A stretch of 64,000 bases of DNA from Phocaeicola dorei (GTDB lineage Bacteria; Bacteroidota; Bacteroidia; Bacteroidales; Bacteroidaceae), in NCBI RefSeq assembly GCF_013009555.1, contig NZ_CP046176.1, positions 3,813,501 to 3,877,500 of the forward strand, written 5' to 3'. Of this stretch, positions 7,602 to 17,311 are shown in pieces (the first letter of the stretch is position 1; every line of letters begins with the position of its first letter). Both the position numbers and the translations under genes were made by a program. The notes under the pieces were generated by a model that was given only the letters and a program-made list of their open reading frames with translations, made no database searches and was not told the DNA's origin.

Positions 7602-10148
7602 GTGGAAAAACAAACGTACACCTATGACGAAGCTTTTGAAGCATCTTTACAATACTTCAAAGGTGATGAACTTGCTGCAAGGGTTTGGGTAAACAAATAT
7701 GCAGTAAAAGATTCTTTCGGGAACATTTTCGAAAAGTCTCCCGAAGACATGCATTGGCGCATTGCAAATGAAGTAGCCCGCATTGAAGCAAAATATAAGA
7801 ACGGATTAAACGCACAGCAGCTTTACGAGTTATTGGATCACTTTAAGTACATTGTTCCGCAAGGTAGTCCCATGACAGGTATCGGGAACGATTTTCAAGT
7901 GGCTTCCTTATCGAACTGCTTTGTCATTGGAATTGATGGAGCAGCCGACTCATACGGAGCTATAATCCGCATTGATGAAGAACAAGTACAATTAATGAAA
8001 CGTCGTGGTGGCGTAGGACATGATTTATCTCATATACGACCTAAAGGTTCCCCAGTTAAAAATTCAGCACTGACCTCAACCGGACTGGTGCCTTTCATGG
8101 AACGCTATTCCAATTCAACACGTGAAGTAGCACAAGACGGGCGTCGTGGTGCTTTAATGTTAAGCGTATCCATCAAACATCCAGACTCGGAGGCATTTAT
8201 TGACGCCAAAATGACCGAAGGCAAAGTAACCGGTGCTAATGTATCCGTGAAACTAGATGATGCATTTATGCAGGCAGCTGTAAATGGCACTCCTTACAAA
8301 CAGCAATATCCGGTAGATTCCGATCAACCTGTTTTCACGAAAGAAATTGACGCATCTGCTTTATGGAAAAAGATTGTCCATAATGCATGGAAGTCTGCTG
8401 AACCCGGTGTATTATTCTGGGACACCATTATACGTGAATCCGTGCCAGACTGTTATGCCGACTTAGGGTATCGTACAGTTTCTACCAATCCTTGTGGTGA
8501 AATTCCTCTGTGTCCCTACGATTCTTGTCGTTTATTAGCTATCAACTTATACTCATATGTAGTAAACCCTTATACAAGGGATGCTTACTTTGATTTCGAC
8601 TTGTTCAAAAAGCATGTAGCATTGGCCCAGCGCATTATGGATGACATTATTGACTTGGAACTAGAAAAAATCGAGAAGATCATAGCTAAAATCGATTCCG
8701 ATCCTGAAAGTGAGGAAGTAAAAGAAGCAGAGAAACATTTATGGGAAAAGATTTATAAAAAGAGCGGACAGGGCAGACGTACAGGTGTCGGTATCACAGC
8801 TGAAGGGGATATGCTTGCCGCTATGGGGTTACGCTACGGAACAGAAGACGCAACAGAGTTTTCTGAACAAGTACATAAAACAATCGCTCTGGAAGCCTAT
8901 CGTTCATCTGTTAACATGGCGAAAGAACGTGGAGCATTCGCTATCTATGACAGTGAACGAGAAAAAAATAATCCGTTTATCAACCGTTTAAAAGAAGCTG
9001 ATCCTAATTTATATGAGGAGATGAAAAAATACGGACGACGTAATATTGCCTGCTTGACCATAGCCCCCACTGGAACTACCAGCCTAATGACCCAAACAAC
9101 TTCTGGCATAGAGCCGGTATTTATGCCGGTATACAAACGTAGAAGAAAAGTCAATCCGAATGATCCTCAGACTCATGTAGATTTTGTAGATGAAACAGGA
9201 GATGCATTTGAGGAATATATTATATTCCACCATAAATTTGTGGAATGGATGACAGTAAACGGTTACGATCCCACCAAGCGTTATACGCAAGAAGAGATTG
9301 ATGAATTGGTAGAAAAGTCACCTTATTATAAAGCCACATCAAATGATGTAGACTGGCTGATGAAAGTAAAAATGCAAGGACGCATCCAAAAATGGGTTGA
9401 CCATTCAATCAGTGTAACTATCAATTTGCCCAATGACGTAGATGAAGCATTGGTAAACCGCTTGTATGTAGAGGCATGGCGTTCAGGATGTAAAGGATGT
9501 ACCGTTTATCGTGATGGCTCTCGCTCTGGAGTTTTACTTTCTACCAAAAAGGACAAGAAAGACAAAAAAGAAGAACTTCCTCCTTGCAAACCACCTACGG
9601 TAGTAGAAGTGCGCCCCAAAGTACTGGAAGCGGAAGTAGTACGCTTCCAAAACAACAAAGAAAAATGGGTCGCATTTGTAGGCTTGTTGGATGGACATCC
9701 ATACGAGATCTTTACCGGTCTGCAAGATGATGAAGAAGGTATTTCATTGCCCAAATCAGTCACTACCGGACGCATCATCAAAAACATTGATGAAGAAGGC
9801 AACAAACGATATGATTTCCAGTTCGAAAACAAACGTGGATATAAAACAACCATTGAAGGTTTGTCCGAAAAGTTCAACAAGGAATATTGGAACTATGCAA
9901 AATTAATTTCGGGTGTACTTCGTTGGAGGATGCCTATTGATCGTGTTATCAAACTGGTAGATTCTCTGCAACTTGACAGTGAAAACATTAACACATGGAA
10001 AAACGGTGTAGAACGAGCACTGAAAAAATATGTAACAGATGGTACTAGTGCTGAAGGACAAAAATGTCCCAATTGCGGCAACGAAACTCTCGTATATCAA
10101 GAAGGATGCTTGATCTGCAAGACTTGTGGCACATCAAGATGTGGATAA
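7602..10148 (+). CDS. nrdJ: Adenosylcobalamin-dependent (class II) ribonucleotide reductase
   Basis: This enzyme reduces ribonucleotides to deoxyribonucleotides with a radical generated from coenzyme B12, so it works with or without oxygen. The 848-residue protein has the class II layout: an N-terminal region, the barrel with the active-site Cys in LSNCFVIG, the NPCGEIPL loop and the APTGTTSLM segment. The C-terminus is a Cys-rich tail (CPNCGNETLV...CKTCGTSRCG) that should bind zinc and hold the redox-active pair that re-reduces the active site. Translation starts at GTG at 7602; no upstream ATG is in frame after the promoter. The gene is monocistronic and ends at a strong terminator. Confidence 0.93.
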   Translation: MEKQTYTYDEAFEASLQYFKGDELAARVWVNKYAVKDSFGNIFEKSPEDMHWRIANEVARIEAKYKNGLNAQQLYELLDHFKYIVPQGSPMTGIGNDFQVASLSNCFVIGIDGAADSYGAIIRIDEEQVQLMKRRGGVGHDLSHIRPKGSPVKNSALTSTGLVPFMERYSNSTREVAQDGRRGALMLSVSIKHPDSEAFIDAKMTEGKVTGANVSVKLDDAFMQAAVNGTPYKQQYPVDSDQPVFTKEIDASALWKKIVHNAWKSAEPGVLFWDTIIRESVPDCYADLGYRTVSTNPCGEIPLCPYDSCRLLAINLYSYVVNPYTRDAYFDFDLFKKHVALAQRIMDDIIDLELEKIEKIIAKIDSDPESEEVKEAEKHLWEKIYKKSGQGRRTGVGITAEGDMLAAMGLRYGTEDATEFSEQVHKTIALEAYRSSVNMAKERGAFAIYDSEREKNNPFINRLKEADPNLYEEMKKYGRRNIACLTIAPTGTTSLMTQTTSGIEPVFMPVYKRRRKVNPNDPQTHVDFVDETGDAFEEYIIFHHKFVEWMTVNGYDPTKRYTQEEIDELVEKSPYYKATSNDVDWLMKVKMQGRIQKWVDHSISVTINLPNDVDEALVNRLYVEAWRSGCKGCTVYRDGSRSGVLLSTKKDKKDKKEELPPCKPPTVVEVRPKVLEAEVVRFQNNKEKWVAFVGLLDGHPYEIFTGLQDDEEGISLPKSVTTGRIIKNIDEEGNKRYDFQFENKRGYKTTIEGLSEKFNKEYWNYAKLISGVLRWRMPIDRVIKLVDSLQLDSENINTWKNGVERALKKYVTDGTSAEGQKCPNCGNETLVYQEGCLICKTCGTSRCG

Positions 10149-10180
10149 TGGTTTATTATATAATGTAACAACACAAAAGA

Positions 10181-10217
10181 AAAGCTCCTTCACGAAAGTC
10201 ATGAAGGAGCTTTTTAT
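10181..10217. terminator. Terminator between nrdJ and the AsmA-like gene
   Basis: AAAGCTCCTTCA (10181-10192) pairs perfectly with TGAAGGAGCTTT (10202-10213), followed by a T run. Flanking A and T tracts let it act in both directions. Confidence 0.85.
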
Positions 10218-10239
10218 ATAAACCAAGTAAATTCTTTTT

Positions 10240-13212
10240 CTATCTCACCCCTACAATACGGTGAAACCGTTCCACAATACGCCTTCCCAAATCCATACGC
10301 GTACTATCTACTTTATGAATGGCAGCAGGAGTCACATCATCTTTATATTTAGCTTTACCTACGCGTATTTTCATCTTATCCAGATTACCGGAAATATTCA
10401 CTCCGACCTTAAAGGGCAAGGGTGACTTCAAAATGGATATATGATATTTAAAATTCATATCCAACCCTTGCTCTCCCCCTATAGCAGCTTTATAACGATC
10501 TATAGACACTTGAAATGGATAAACAAGAACACTACCGTCATTGACAACTATATTAACCGAAATACTATCAAATACATTCTTCTTTTTATTTTTGAACATC
10601 AACATCTTTGATATTTCGGCAAAGGTTTCACCATCCATCAATACTAAGCTGTCCCCTTTTATATGCATGGCCGAACGTAAAGTAGGTATACGAATATTCA
10701 TATTTGAATCCAGACGTGCCTCTGCAGCCACATCAAACTGAACCCTTCCTTTAAAAGATCTCAACATAGGTACAATGGTATCCATTGAAGGTATAAAATC
10801 TACCAGCTTAGCTATATTTATATCCCTAATTTTAAAGTCAAAGCCTGTATATCCTCCTCTGACTGAATCCGCACGGTATACCATAACGGCCTTCATATCA
10901 GCGTCTAATGCACGCATTCCCAAATTCCTTAAATGTAATGTACGATTTTTCAAATCCACCTTTCCACACACATCTTCAAATTCCACCTGTTCAAACACTA
11001 CTTTTTTCAAATCTGTCTGTAATTCAAAATCCAAATTACCCGGCAACACAAACAGCTTCATTTCTGTTGGAGGCACTGTATCTGTCACCGCCACAGATGC
11101 TGAATCTTCAGATAAAGAGAATGAATTAATCAATTGGTTACAATCAATCATCTCAGAAGATATTGCTAAACGCGCTTTTAAAATTTCATTTTTAGCCATC
11201 GCACGATATAATCCTATTACCTCCCCGGTAGCAACCATATCTGAATGCCCTATTTTCAAAGAAGCATTTCTTAATGTTATTCTCGGACCATCTATTGTTA
11301 CAGCTGTCTTACGTACTCGCAGAGGTAAACCAAATTCAGGAGCACGTACCAACAACCTATCAAAACCGATAATCCCCCGAGGTGTCCATAACGAATCATT
11401 TTTCTTTTCTAATTTCACTTTTATGCCTGCCACGCCTAATGCTAATTTCGTTTCGTTAGCATTAAAGAAAAGAGAATCCGTACGCATGGAAAAATTAATC
11501 ATCGGCATCGCCGGATTTTGTTCCTTCGGAGCAAGTTCGCCAGTTCCAGTAGTCTTGCCACTATATATTTTGAGCAAATCTCCTATATTCGCACGCAATT
11601 TATTCATTTCCAATTCACATTGTAAAGTAACAATCTTTGTGGTATCTTGAGGATTGGTTGAAACAACCTTCGCTTTCATCCGATCTATCTCTGAAGATAA
11701 TTTCCTACTATTCAATAGTATTTCTCTGATTTCCAATTCAGCTTGCAAAGTTTCACTATCACTGAATTTTAAATCGGCATTACCTAAAAAATTAAAATTC
11801 TTTGCAGTATCTTTTAATTCAAAATCCTTTAAAGCCAATCTTCCACCTAACCTGATACGCCCAATATCCTGTTTTTTCAAAGAAGAGAGACGGCATTTTA
11901 AGTTTAAACCCGCATCTAATTTACCGCGGATAGTTACACTTTCCTGCAAAGGAAAGGTTTTAGCTAAAGCATCCAGGTCAACAGTAGATTCAGTATGAAG
12001 CGTTATAAATGGATCTATCAATAAATCCTCCACTTTCGCATCTGCTAGAATCTTAGTATGTACTCCCTCAAAATGAAGAATTTTCAAGTTCAAAAAAGAA
12101 GGGTTGCGACGCATCAAATCAATATACGATTCAAAATCAGCCGTAAAATTATCAATACCATAAGGAAGTCCTTCATATCGGGCGGATGCATCATTTATCT
12201 TTATATTCAATGATATCGCCGGAAGCTGCTTGTTTCCATAATTACCTTCCAATGTTCCATTAACTTTAACCTCACCTTTTGCCGAAATTTGTCCACGTTT
12301 CACATAAGCCTCGGGAATCATATTCATAACGGTTTCCATGGAAGGTGCATGTAATCCATATTTCAAGTTCATACCCACCGTTTTTGTAACTGTATCACGT
12401 CTTAATTCACCGTTTACATCCATCCGGATACCATTTATAGTCAACCCTGTATTTTTCAATGTCCACAATGCCGTAGACCTGTCTACCTCAATATCAGTCT
12501 GCAAGAAAACGGCTACTTTATTAATCAATAATTCACCTTGCTGCCAAAAAAGAATATTTTTATTTTCAAATTCTACTCCCAATGAAGAAGCTCCTTTTGT
12601 CAACGCCAGTTTTAGGCGCAAATCAGCATCATCTATACGTGAATAAACCTCTGTATTACGATCGTCAAAAATCAAATTGACATGTTCTAATTCAACCTGA
12701 CGGATATCTATCTCGCTATCAAATTTATTTTGTGGAATAGTATCTTTTTCCACAGCCAATGTATCCGAAGAAGTTTTCACAATCTCCCAATTTGCCTTAC
12801 CTGTTTTATTTCGATAAGCATAAACAGCAACATTCTTCAAAGATAGATTATGGACACTAATCTTATTTTTCAAAAAATAATCCAAAGGATTTACTGTCAA
12901 CACACATTCTTTAAATGCCAATAAAGAATCAGTTTTTTGTGGAAGACTATCGTTCAAGACCTTAGAAACCAAAAAACCTTCATCAACTTTTAACCCAAAT
13001 TGAGGAAAAGTAGAAAAGAAAGTCAATTCGACTCTTTCTATCTTCAAATCAGCATCCAGTAAACGATTAGCAACATTCAACACTACTGGAGTTAATTTAT
13101 CTGATGTAAATACATAGTTAATCACAAAAGCCACTACCACAAACGCAGTAAACAGCAAGGCTCCCACTGTAATGGCACTTACCCTTATTAATTTACGAAT
13201 CCTTCTTTCCAT
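10240..13212 (-). CDS. AsmA-family envelope protein
   Basis: AsmA/TamB-like proteins are long periplasmic beta-rich bridges anchored in the inner membrane and are implicated in lipid movement to the outer membrane. The protein is about 990 residues long. It has a short basic N-terminus, one membrane segment (ITVGALLFTAFVVVAFVI) and an AsmA N-terminal domain (NRLLDADLKIERVELTFFSTFPQFGLKVD). A long repetitive beta-rich region follows, and the conserved AsmA C-terminal part lies near residues 800-950. The ATG at 13212 (MERRIRKLIRV) is chosen over 13245 because the basic-plus-hydrophobic anchor then begins at once. No neighbour in the same direction suggests an operon. Confidence 0.82.
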   Translation of the reverse strand: MERRIRKLIRVSAITVGALLFTAFVVVAFVINYVFTSDKLTPVVLNVANRLLDADLKIERVELTFFSTFPQFGLKVDEGFLVSKVLNDSLPQKTDSLLAFKECVLTVNPLDYFLKNKISVHNLSLKNVAVYAYRNKTGKANWEIVKTSSDTLAVEKDTIPQNKFDSEIDIRQVELEHVNLIFDDRNTEVYSRIDDADLRLKLALTKGASSLGVEFENKNILFWQQGELLINKVAVFLQTDIEVDRSTALWTLKNTGLTINGIRMDVNGELRRDTVTKTVGMNLKYGLHAPSMETVMNMIPEAYVKRGQISAKGEVKVNGTLEGNYGNKQLPAISLNIKINDASARYEGLPYGIDNFTADFESYIDLMRRNPSFLNLKILHFEGVHTKILADAKVEDLLIDPFITLHTESTVDLDALAKTFPLQESVTIRGKLDAGLNLKCRLSSLKKQDIGRIRLGGRLALKDFELKDTAKNFNFLGNADLKFSDSETLQAELEIREILLNSRKLSSEIDRMKAKVVSTNPQDTTKIVTLQCELEMNKLRANIGDLLKIYSGKTTGTGELAPKEQNPAMPMINFSMRTDSLFFNANETKLALGVAGIKVKLEKKNDSLWTPRGIIGFDRLLVRAPEFGLPLRVRKTAVTIDGPRITLRNASLKIGHSDMVATGEVIGLYRAMAKNEILKARLAISSEMIDCNQLINSFSLSEDSASVAVTDTVPPTEMKLFVLPGNLDFELQTDLKKVVFEQVEFEDVCGKVDLKNRTLHLRNLGMRALDADMKAVMVYRADSVRGGYTGFDFKIRDINIAKLVDFIPSMDTIVPMLRSFKGRVQFDVAAEARLDSNMNIRIPTLRSAMHIKGDSLVLMDGETFAEISKMLMFKNKKKNVFDSISVNIVVNDGSVLVYPFQVSIDRYKAAIGGEQGLDMNFKYHISILKSPLPFKVGVNISGNLDKMKIRVGKAKYKDDVTPAAIHKVDSTRMDLGRRIVERFHRIVGVR

Positions 13213-13346
13213 ATTATGCGAAATTAATGAAAACACCCATGCCATCGACTCTATTTCGTGTTAATACTATAAAATAGACCAATAAAACAGATAAAAAAGA
13301 AAACAAGAACAATAATTTTTAATTTTGAGATATGAAGTGAAAGTTC

Positions 13347-13354
13347 TACTTTTG
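13347..13354 (+). promoter_or_regulatory. -7 box of folB
   Basis: TACTTTTG lies 19 bp before the folB ATG and matches the -7 consensus; no clear -33 element was seen. Confidence 0.5.
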
Positions 13355-13373
13355 TTTTTCAAACTGAAAAAAT

Positions 13374-13742
13374 ATGAAAGCAACATCTATGTATATTTAT
13401 TTGGAAGGTGCCAAGTTTTTCGCTCACCACGGAGTCGATCCACAAGAAACAATAGTAGGAGCTAATTTTATAATTGATTTAAAACTAAGAACTGATTTCA
13501 CCCATGCAGCACAAACAGACGAACTGAAAGGTACCGTAAGTTATGCTGATATATATGCAGTTGTCAAAAAAGAAATGAAAGCTTCATCCAAACTTTTAGA
13601 ACATGTCTGTGAACGCATAGGGCAAAGACTATTTAGTGAATTTCCAACTATTCAGGAAATAATCATCCGGTTATCAAAAGAAAATCCGCCTATGGGAAGT
13701 GATTGCAGAAATGTTGGAGTAGAAGTACATTATACACGATGA
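13374..13742 (+). CDS. folB: Dihydroneopterin aldolase
   Basis: FolB converts 7,8-dihydroneopterin to 6-hydroxymethyl-7,8-dihydropterin and glycolaldehyde in folate synthesis. The 122-residue length is typical. Family landmarks are FFAHHGVDPQE near the N-terminus, the VSYADIYAVVKKEM segment, and the LEHVCERI helix with the conserved Glu of the pterin site. The catalytic Lys lies in RLSKENPPMG. It is a single gene between the AsmA-like gene (divergent) and the radical SAM gene (convergent). A second in-frame ATG at 13389 is possible. Confidence 0.92.
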   Translation: MKATSMYIYLEGAKFFAHHGVDPQETIVGANFIIDLKLRTDFTHAAQTDELKGTVSYADIYAVVKKEMKASSKLLEHVCERIGQRLFSEFPTIQEIIIRLSKENPPMGSDCRNVGVEVHYTR

Positions 13743-13889
13743 AAAAAATTATCTGACAAACATCCAGTCATTTAATTAAAAATTTACCCTATTGTATGCC
13801 TACCTCTTAAAAGGCAAATATACTATCATGCAAATAACAACACAAACCAATAATAATGAATATGCAGACAATGTTCATGGCTCTACTTA

Positions 13890-14771
13890 CTAAAATAAAG
13901 AAAGTTGTTTTCTTCCTTCAGAATGATAGAATTTCATGGTAGCACTGATTCCTAATGTTTCTATTCTGCGATAAAAGACCTCATTCAAATAGGGTGCATT
14001 AGGAGAAGTGCATTCAGAACGGTCTTCAAAATAAGTTTGATATCGCTTGGCCATCTTTGGAAAAATCTGCTCTACCTTATCATAAAAATAATCACGGGAG
14101 CCCCGTCTTAAAGTTACCCCAAACAAAGGAAGCACATAGGACGCTCCCGCTTCGGCAGCCTTCTCCACTATTTCCTCAATATCTTCTATAGAATCATTTA
14201 TAAAAGGCAAAACAGGCATCAATGCCACTCCTGTATATATACCCCGATCGGACAATATCTTCATCGCCTTAAAACGCTCGGAAGAGGTCGGTGCGTTAGG
14301 CTCCAGTTTTCGCGCCATCTCGTCATCCGCTGTAGTGATAGTAAAACTAACGGCAGCATAAGTGCGCCCTATATCCTGCAATAAATCGGCATCACGAGTC
14401 ACAAGACTACTCTTTGTTATCACATGAACAGGAAAACGATGTTTGGCAATAAGTTCCAACGCACCTCCAGTCAGCTTCATCTGTTTTTCCAACGGCATAT
14501 AAGGATCGTTCATTGAGCCTGTACCAATGGTCGCTTTTCCACGTTTCGTTCCCAGTTCATGATCCAGTAATTCCAAAGCATTCTTCTTTACAGAAATATG
14601 AGAAATATCACCAATACCATAGCAACAACTACGTGTATCACAATAAATGCAACCATGTTGGCACCCTCTATACAAATTCATGTTATAAGCAATACCCCAA
14701 TAATTATCTTTACTTTTCAAACGTGACAGAATAGACTTTGTTTCAATAGATTTCACCTCATGAACATTCAT
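13890..14771 (-). CDS. SPL/Rv2578c-type radical SAM protein
   Basis: A 293-residue radical SAM enzyme. CQHGCIYCD near residue 35 is the CxxxCxxC motif that binds the 4Fe-4S cluster used to cleave S-adenosylmethionine. The rest (GSMNDPYMPLE, VHVITKSSLVTRD, and the SFTITTADDEMARKLEPNAP strand) matches the group related to spore photoproduct lyase but found in non-spore-formers. It lacks the UV-damage substrate Cys context I would need to call a photoproduct lyase. Its reaction is unknown. The gene stands alone with its own -7 box. Confidence 0.8.
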   Translation of the reverse strand: MNVHEVKSIETKSILSRLKSKDNYWGIAYNMNLYRGCQHGCIYCDTRSCCYGIGDISHISVKKNALELLDHELGTKRGKATIGTGSMNDPYMPLEKQMKLTGGALELIAKHRFPVHVITKSSLVTRDADLLQDIGRTYAAVSFTITTADDEMARKLEPNAPTSSERFKAMKILSDRGIYTGVALMPVLPFINDSIEDIEEIVEKAAEAGASYVLPLFGVTLRRGSRDYFYDKVEQIFPKMAKRYQTYFEDRSECTSPNAPYLNEVFYRRIETLGISATMKFYHSEGRKQLSLF

Positions 14772-14809
14772 TTACAGCTCCTTTTCTTTTTTGATCCAAT
14801 TTCACCAAA

Positions 14810-14817
14810 CAAAGATA
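14810..14817 (-). promoter_or_regulatory. -7 box of the radical SAM gene
   Basis: On the minus strand this reads TATCTTTG, a consensus -7 box, about 38 bp before the ATG. Confidence 0.5.
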
Positions 14818-14857
14818 CGGGAATAATGCTATAAAAAGAAATATAAAGAGAAGCAAT

Positions 14858-15883
14858 TTAAAAAAGTTTCAACTGAGAGAAATGTTTTTTACCCAACAAA
14901 TAATATTTCATAAGAATACTAAAATGAGTCCGTTCCGGGATCATTTCATCTGTAGACTTCATTATATTTTCTATACGAGAAGCAGCAAAAGAATATCTTA
15001 TATCCTCAAATTCTCTCCTCGCCTGCATTACAGCACGCGCATTCGCTCTATCCTTTTTCAGATAAAAAACAAGGGCAGCTACTCTATCCAGTATACCACG
15101 TATAAAAAGTACATGTTCTAACTCCTTATCCGGCAAATTCTTATAAAGCATCAACAGATTATTTCTGAAATTCAGAAAAGTCTTTCTCGGATTTTCTTTT
15201 TTCAACGTAGCCCCTCCTACGTGATATACCACACTTTGCGGAATACAGACAAGCTTTTTTCCCCGGCTGCGCAAACGCCAACACAAGTCAATTTCTTCCA
15301 TGTGAGCAAAAAAATGATCATCCAACCCTCCAACTTCACGATAATCAGCCAACCGGATAAAAAGAGCGGCCCCCGTTACCCACATCACCTCCGTTACCGT
15401 ATCATACTGTCCGCAGTCCTTTTCAACAACATCAAAAATACGCCCTCTGCAAAAAGGATATCCATATCGATCAATAAATCCCCCCGACGCTCCGGCATAT
15501 TCGAAATATTCCTTATTATGCCAACTTAACAGTTTAGGTTGACAGGCAACTGTTCCGGAATGGGTATCCATATAATCCAACAAAGGTTCCAACCAATGCG
15601 AAGTAACCTCCACATCGCTATTCAGTAAAACTACATATTCTGCATCAACTTGCGCCAAAGCCCGGTTATATCCTTCGGCAAAGCCATAATTTCGATCCAA
15701 CTCAATCAAACGGACTACAGGAAATTCAGTACGAAGCATTTCAAGCGACCCATCAGAGGACGCATTATCAGCCACACAAATTTCAATCCCCTCTCCTACT
15801 GAATTATCTATAACAGAAGGCATAAACTTACGGAGCATATCTACCCCATTCCAATTCAATATGACAACAGACACCCTTTTCAT
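14858..15883 (-). CDS. Family 2 glycosyltransferase
   Basis: A GT-A fold sugar transferase of 341 residues. The N-terminal nucleotide-sugar domain starts VSVVILNWNGVDML and carries the ADNASSDGS loop and the metal-binding motif near LLNSDVEV. The acceptor side has WVTGAALFIR and the conserved EIDLCWRLRSRG, with the Asp used as catalytic base in this family. The pattern resembles rhamnosyltransferase-like GT2 enzymes that decorate surface glycans; donor and acceptor are unknown. It begins 6 bp after mtaB and is probably co-transcribed, although the two functions are not obviously linked. Confidence 0.88.
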   Translation of the reverse strand: MKRVSVVILNWNGVDMLRKFMPSVIDNSVGEGIEICVADNASSDGSLEMLRTEFPVVRLIELDRNYGFAEGYNRALAQVDAEYVVLLNSDVEVTSHWLEPLLDYMDTHSGTVACQPKLLSWHNKEYFEYAGASGGFIDRYGYPFCRGRIFDVVEKDCGQYDTVTEVMWVTGAALFIRLADYREVGGLDDHFFAHMEEIDLCWRLRSRGKKLVCIPQSVVYHVGGATLKKENPRKTFLNFRNNLLMLYKNLPDKELEHVLFIRGILDRVAALVFYLKKDRANARAVMQARREFEDIRYSFAASRIENIMKSTDEMIPERTHFSILMKYYLLGKKHFSQLKLF

Positions 15884-15889
15884 TTCTTT

Positions 15890-17206
15890 TCAGACTAAAA
15901 CACCCTTCAACGCTGTACCCTCTTCATTAAAGCCTCCCATTCTTACACGAATCAACTGATTATCCAATTGATCATCGTGGTCCATCTCCACCCGGATATA
16001 ATTATCAGTAAATCCATGCATAGGAGTGCCAACCTTAGATTTTTCCATTAATACCCAAGCTTCTTTTCCTATATGAGAGGTATAGAACGCCTTTGTCTTC
16101 TCATCAGATAAAACCAACAATCTCTGACTACGGCGATGTTTCTCCTCAGGACTCACTACATACTCTATTTTCAAGGCCTGCGTACCGGGACGCTCCGAAT
16201 AAGTGAAAACATGTAACTGCGTCACATCAAGCCCTTCAATAAAATGATAAGCATCTTCAAAATATTCCTCTGTTTCACCACGTGTTCCCACAATTACATC
16301 CACGCCAATAAACGCATTCGGCATGATCTCCCTAATTTTGCGTATCTTGGAAGCAAACAATGCGGTATCATATCGACGTCTCATCAATTTCAGCACATCA
16401 TCGCTGCCCGACTGCAAAGGAATATGAAAATGCGGCATGAATGCACGTGAACGTGACACATATTCTATTATTTCATCCGTTAACAAGTTGGGTTCAATAG
16501 ACGAGATACGATAACGTTCAATCCCTGCCACCTGATCTAAAGCCTTTACCAGATCAAAGAAACTTTCACCGGTTGTCTTTCCGAAGTCTCCAATATTCAC
16601 CCCAGTAATAACAATTTCTTTTCCTCCCTCAGCAGCAGCCTGCCGTGCCTGTTCCACAATCTCTTCAATACGTCCGTTACGGCTACGCCCACGAGCAAAC
16701 GGAATTGTACAATAAGAGCAGAAATAATCGCAACCATCCTGCACTTTCAGAAAATAACGAGTACGGTCACCTCTAGAACACGAAGGTGAAAAACTACGTA
16801 TGTCTTTTGCAGCTGTCGTAATCGCCTCACCTTGAGGATGCTTTTCCAAATTTCCGAGATAATTCATCAACTCTCCTTTTTGTTCAGCTCCCAAAACAAC
16901 ATCCACACCTTCTATATTAGCCACCTGGTCAGGTTTTAACTGGGCATAGCATCCCGTCACTACTACATAGGCACCCGGATGCTGTTTAACCAAACGATGA
17001 ATGGCTTGACGGCATTTCTTATCCGCAACCTCGGTCACAGAGCAAGTATTAATAACACAAATATCAGCTTTCTCACCCTTACGTGCTGTACGTATACCTG
17101 CTTCTTTCAGTGTTTTACCGATGGTTGAAGTTTCTGAAAAGTTTAATTTGCAGCCTAATGTATAATAAACAGCCGTTTTATCCTGGAAAATTATCGTATC
17201 AATCAT
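15890..17206 (-). CDS. mtaB: tRNA t6A37 methylthiotransferase
   Basis: MtaB adds a methylthio group to N6-threonylcarbamoyladenosine at position 37 of tRNAs that read ANN codons. The 438-residue protein has all three family domains. The N-terminal MTTase domain carries the cluster Cys residues in TLGCKLNFSE, NTCSVTE and TGCYAQL. The radical SAM domain has CDYFCSYCTIPFARG. The C-terminal region is TRAM-like (about 375-435). The KLNFSE sequence rather than QMN fits MtaB rather than MiaB or RimO. The gene is first in a two-gene operon with the glycosyltransferase and is divergent from the acyl-CoA synthetase gene. Confidence 0.92.
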   Translation of the reverse strand: MIDTIIFQDKTAVYYTLGCKLNFSETSTIGKTLKEAGIRTARKGEKADICVINTCSVTEVADKKCRQAIHRLVKQHPGAYVVVTGCYAQLKPDQVANIEGVDVVLGAEQKGELMNYLGNLEKHPQGEAITTAAKDIRSFSPSCSRGDRTRYFLKVQDGCDYFCSYCTIPFARGRSRNGRIEEIVEQARQAAAEGGKEIVITGVNIGDFGKTTGESFFDLVKALDQVAGIERYRISSIEPNLLTDEIIEYVSRSRAFMPHFHIPLQSGSDDVLKLMRRRYDTALFASKIRKIREIMPNAFIGVDVIVGTRGETEEYFEDAYHFIEGLDVTQLHVFTYSERPGTQALKIEYVVSPEEKHRRSQRLLVLSDEKTKAFYTSHIGKEAWVLMEKSKVGTPMHGFTDNYIRVEMDHDDQLDNQLIRVRMGGFNEEGTALKGVLV

Positions 17207-17228
17207 ACCTTTTTATCTAATTAGCGAG

Positions 17229-17236
17229 CAAAGGTA
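17229..17236 (-). promoter_or_regulatory. -7 box of mtaB
   Basis: The minus strand reads TACCTTTG about 22 bp before the mtaB ATG. Confidence 0.55.
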
Positions 17237-17280
17237 CATATTATTCTGCTTAAATTCTTTAGAATACCAATAATTATGCT

Positions 17281-17288
17281 TATTTTTG
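17281..17288 (+). promoter_or_regulatory. -7 box of the acyl-CoA synthetase gene
   Basis: TATTTTTG lies 23 bp before the ATG at 17312. The ATG at 17276 would precede the promoter, so 17312 is taken as the start. Confidence 0.55.
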
Positions 17289-17311
17289 CACATTACATCA
17301 AAAATTGTGCA

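Noticed and set aside
10775-11650. Open plus-strand frame of 291 codons antisense to the AsmA-like gene
   Set aside because: Ser-rich shadow without motif; the minus-strand protein has coherent family features throughout.
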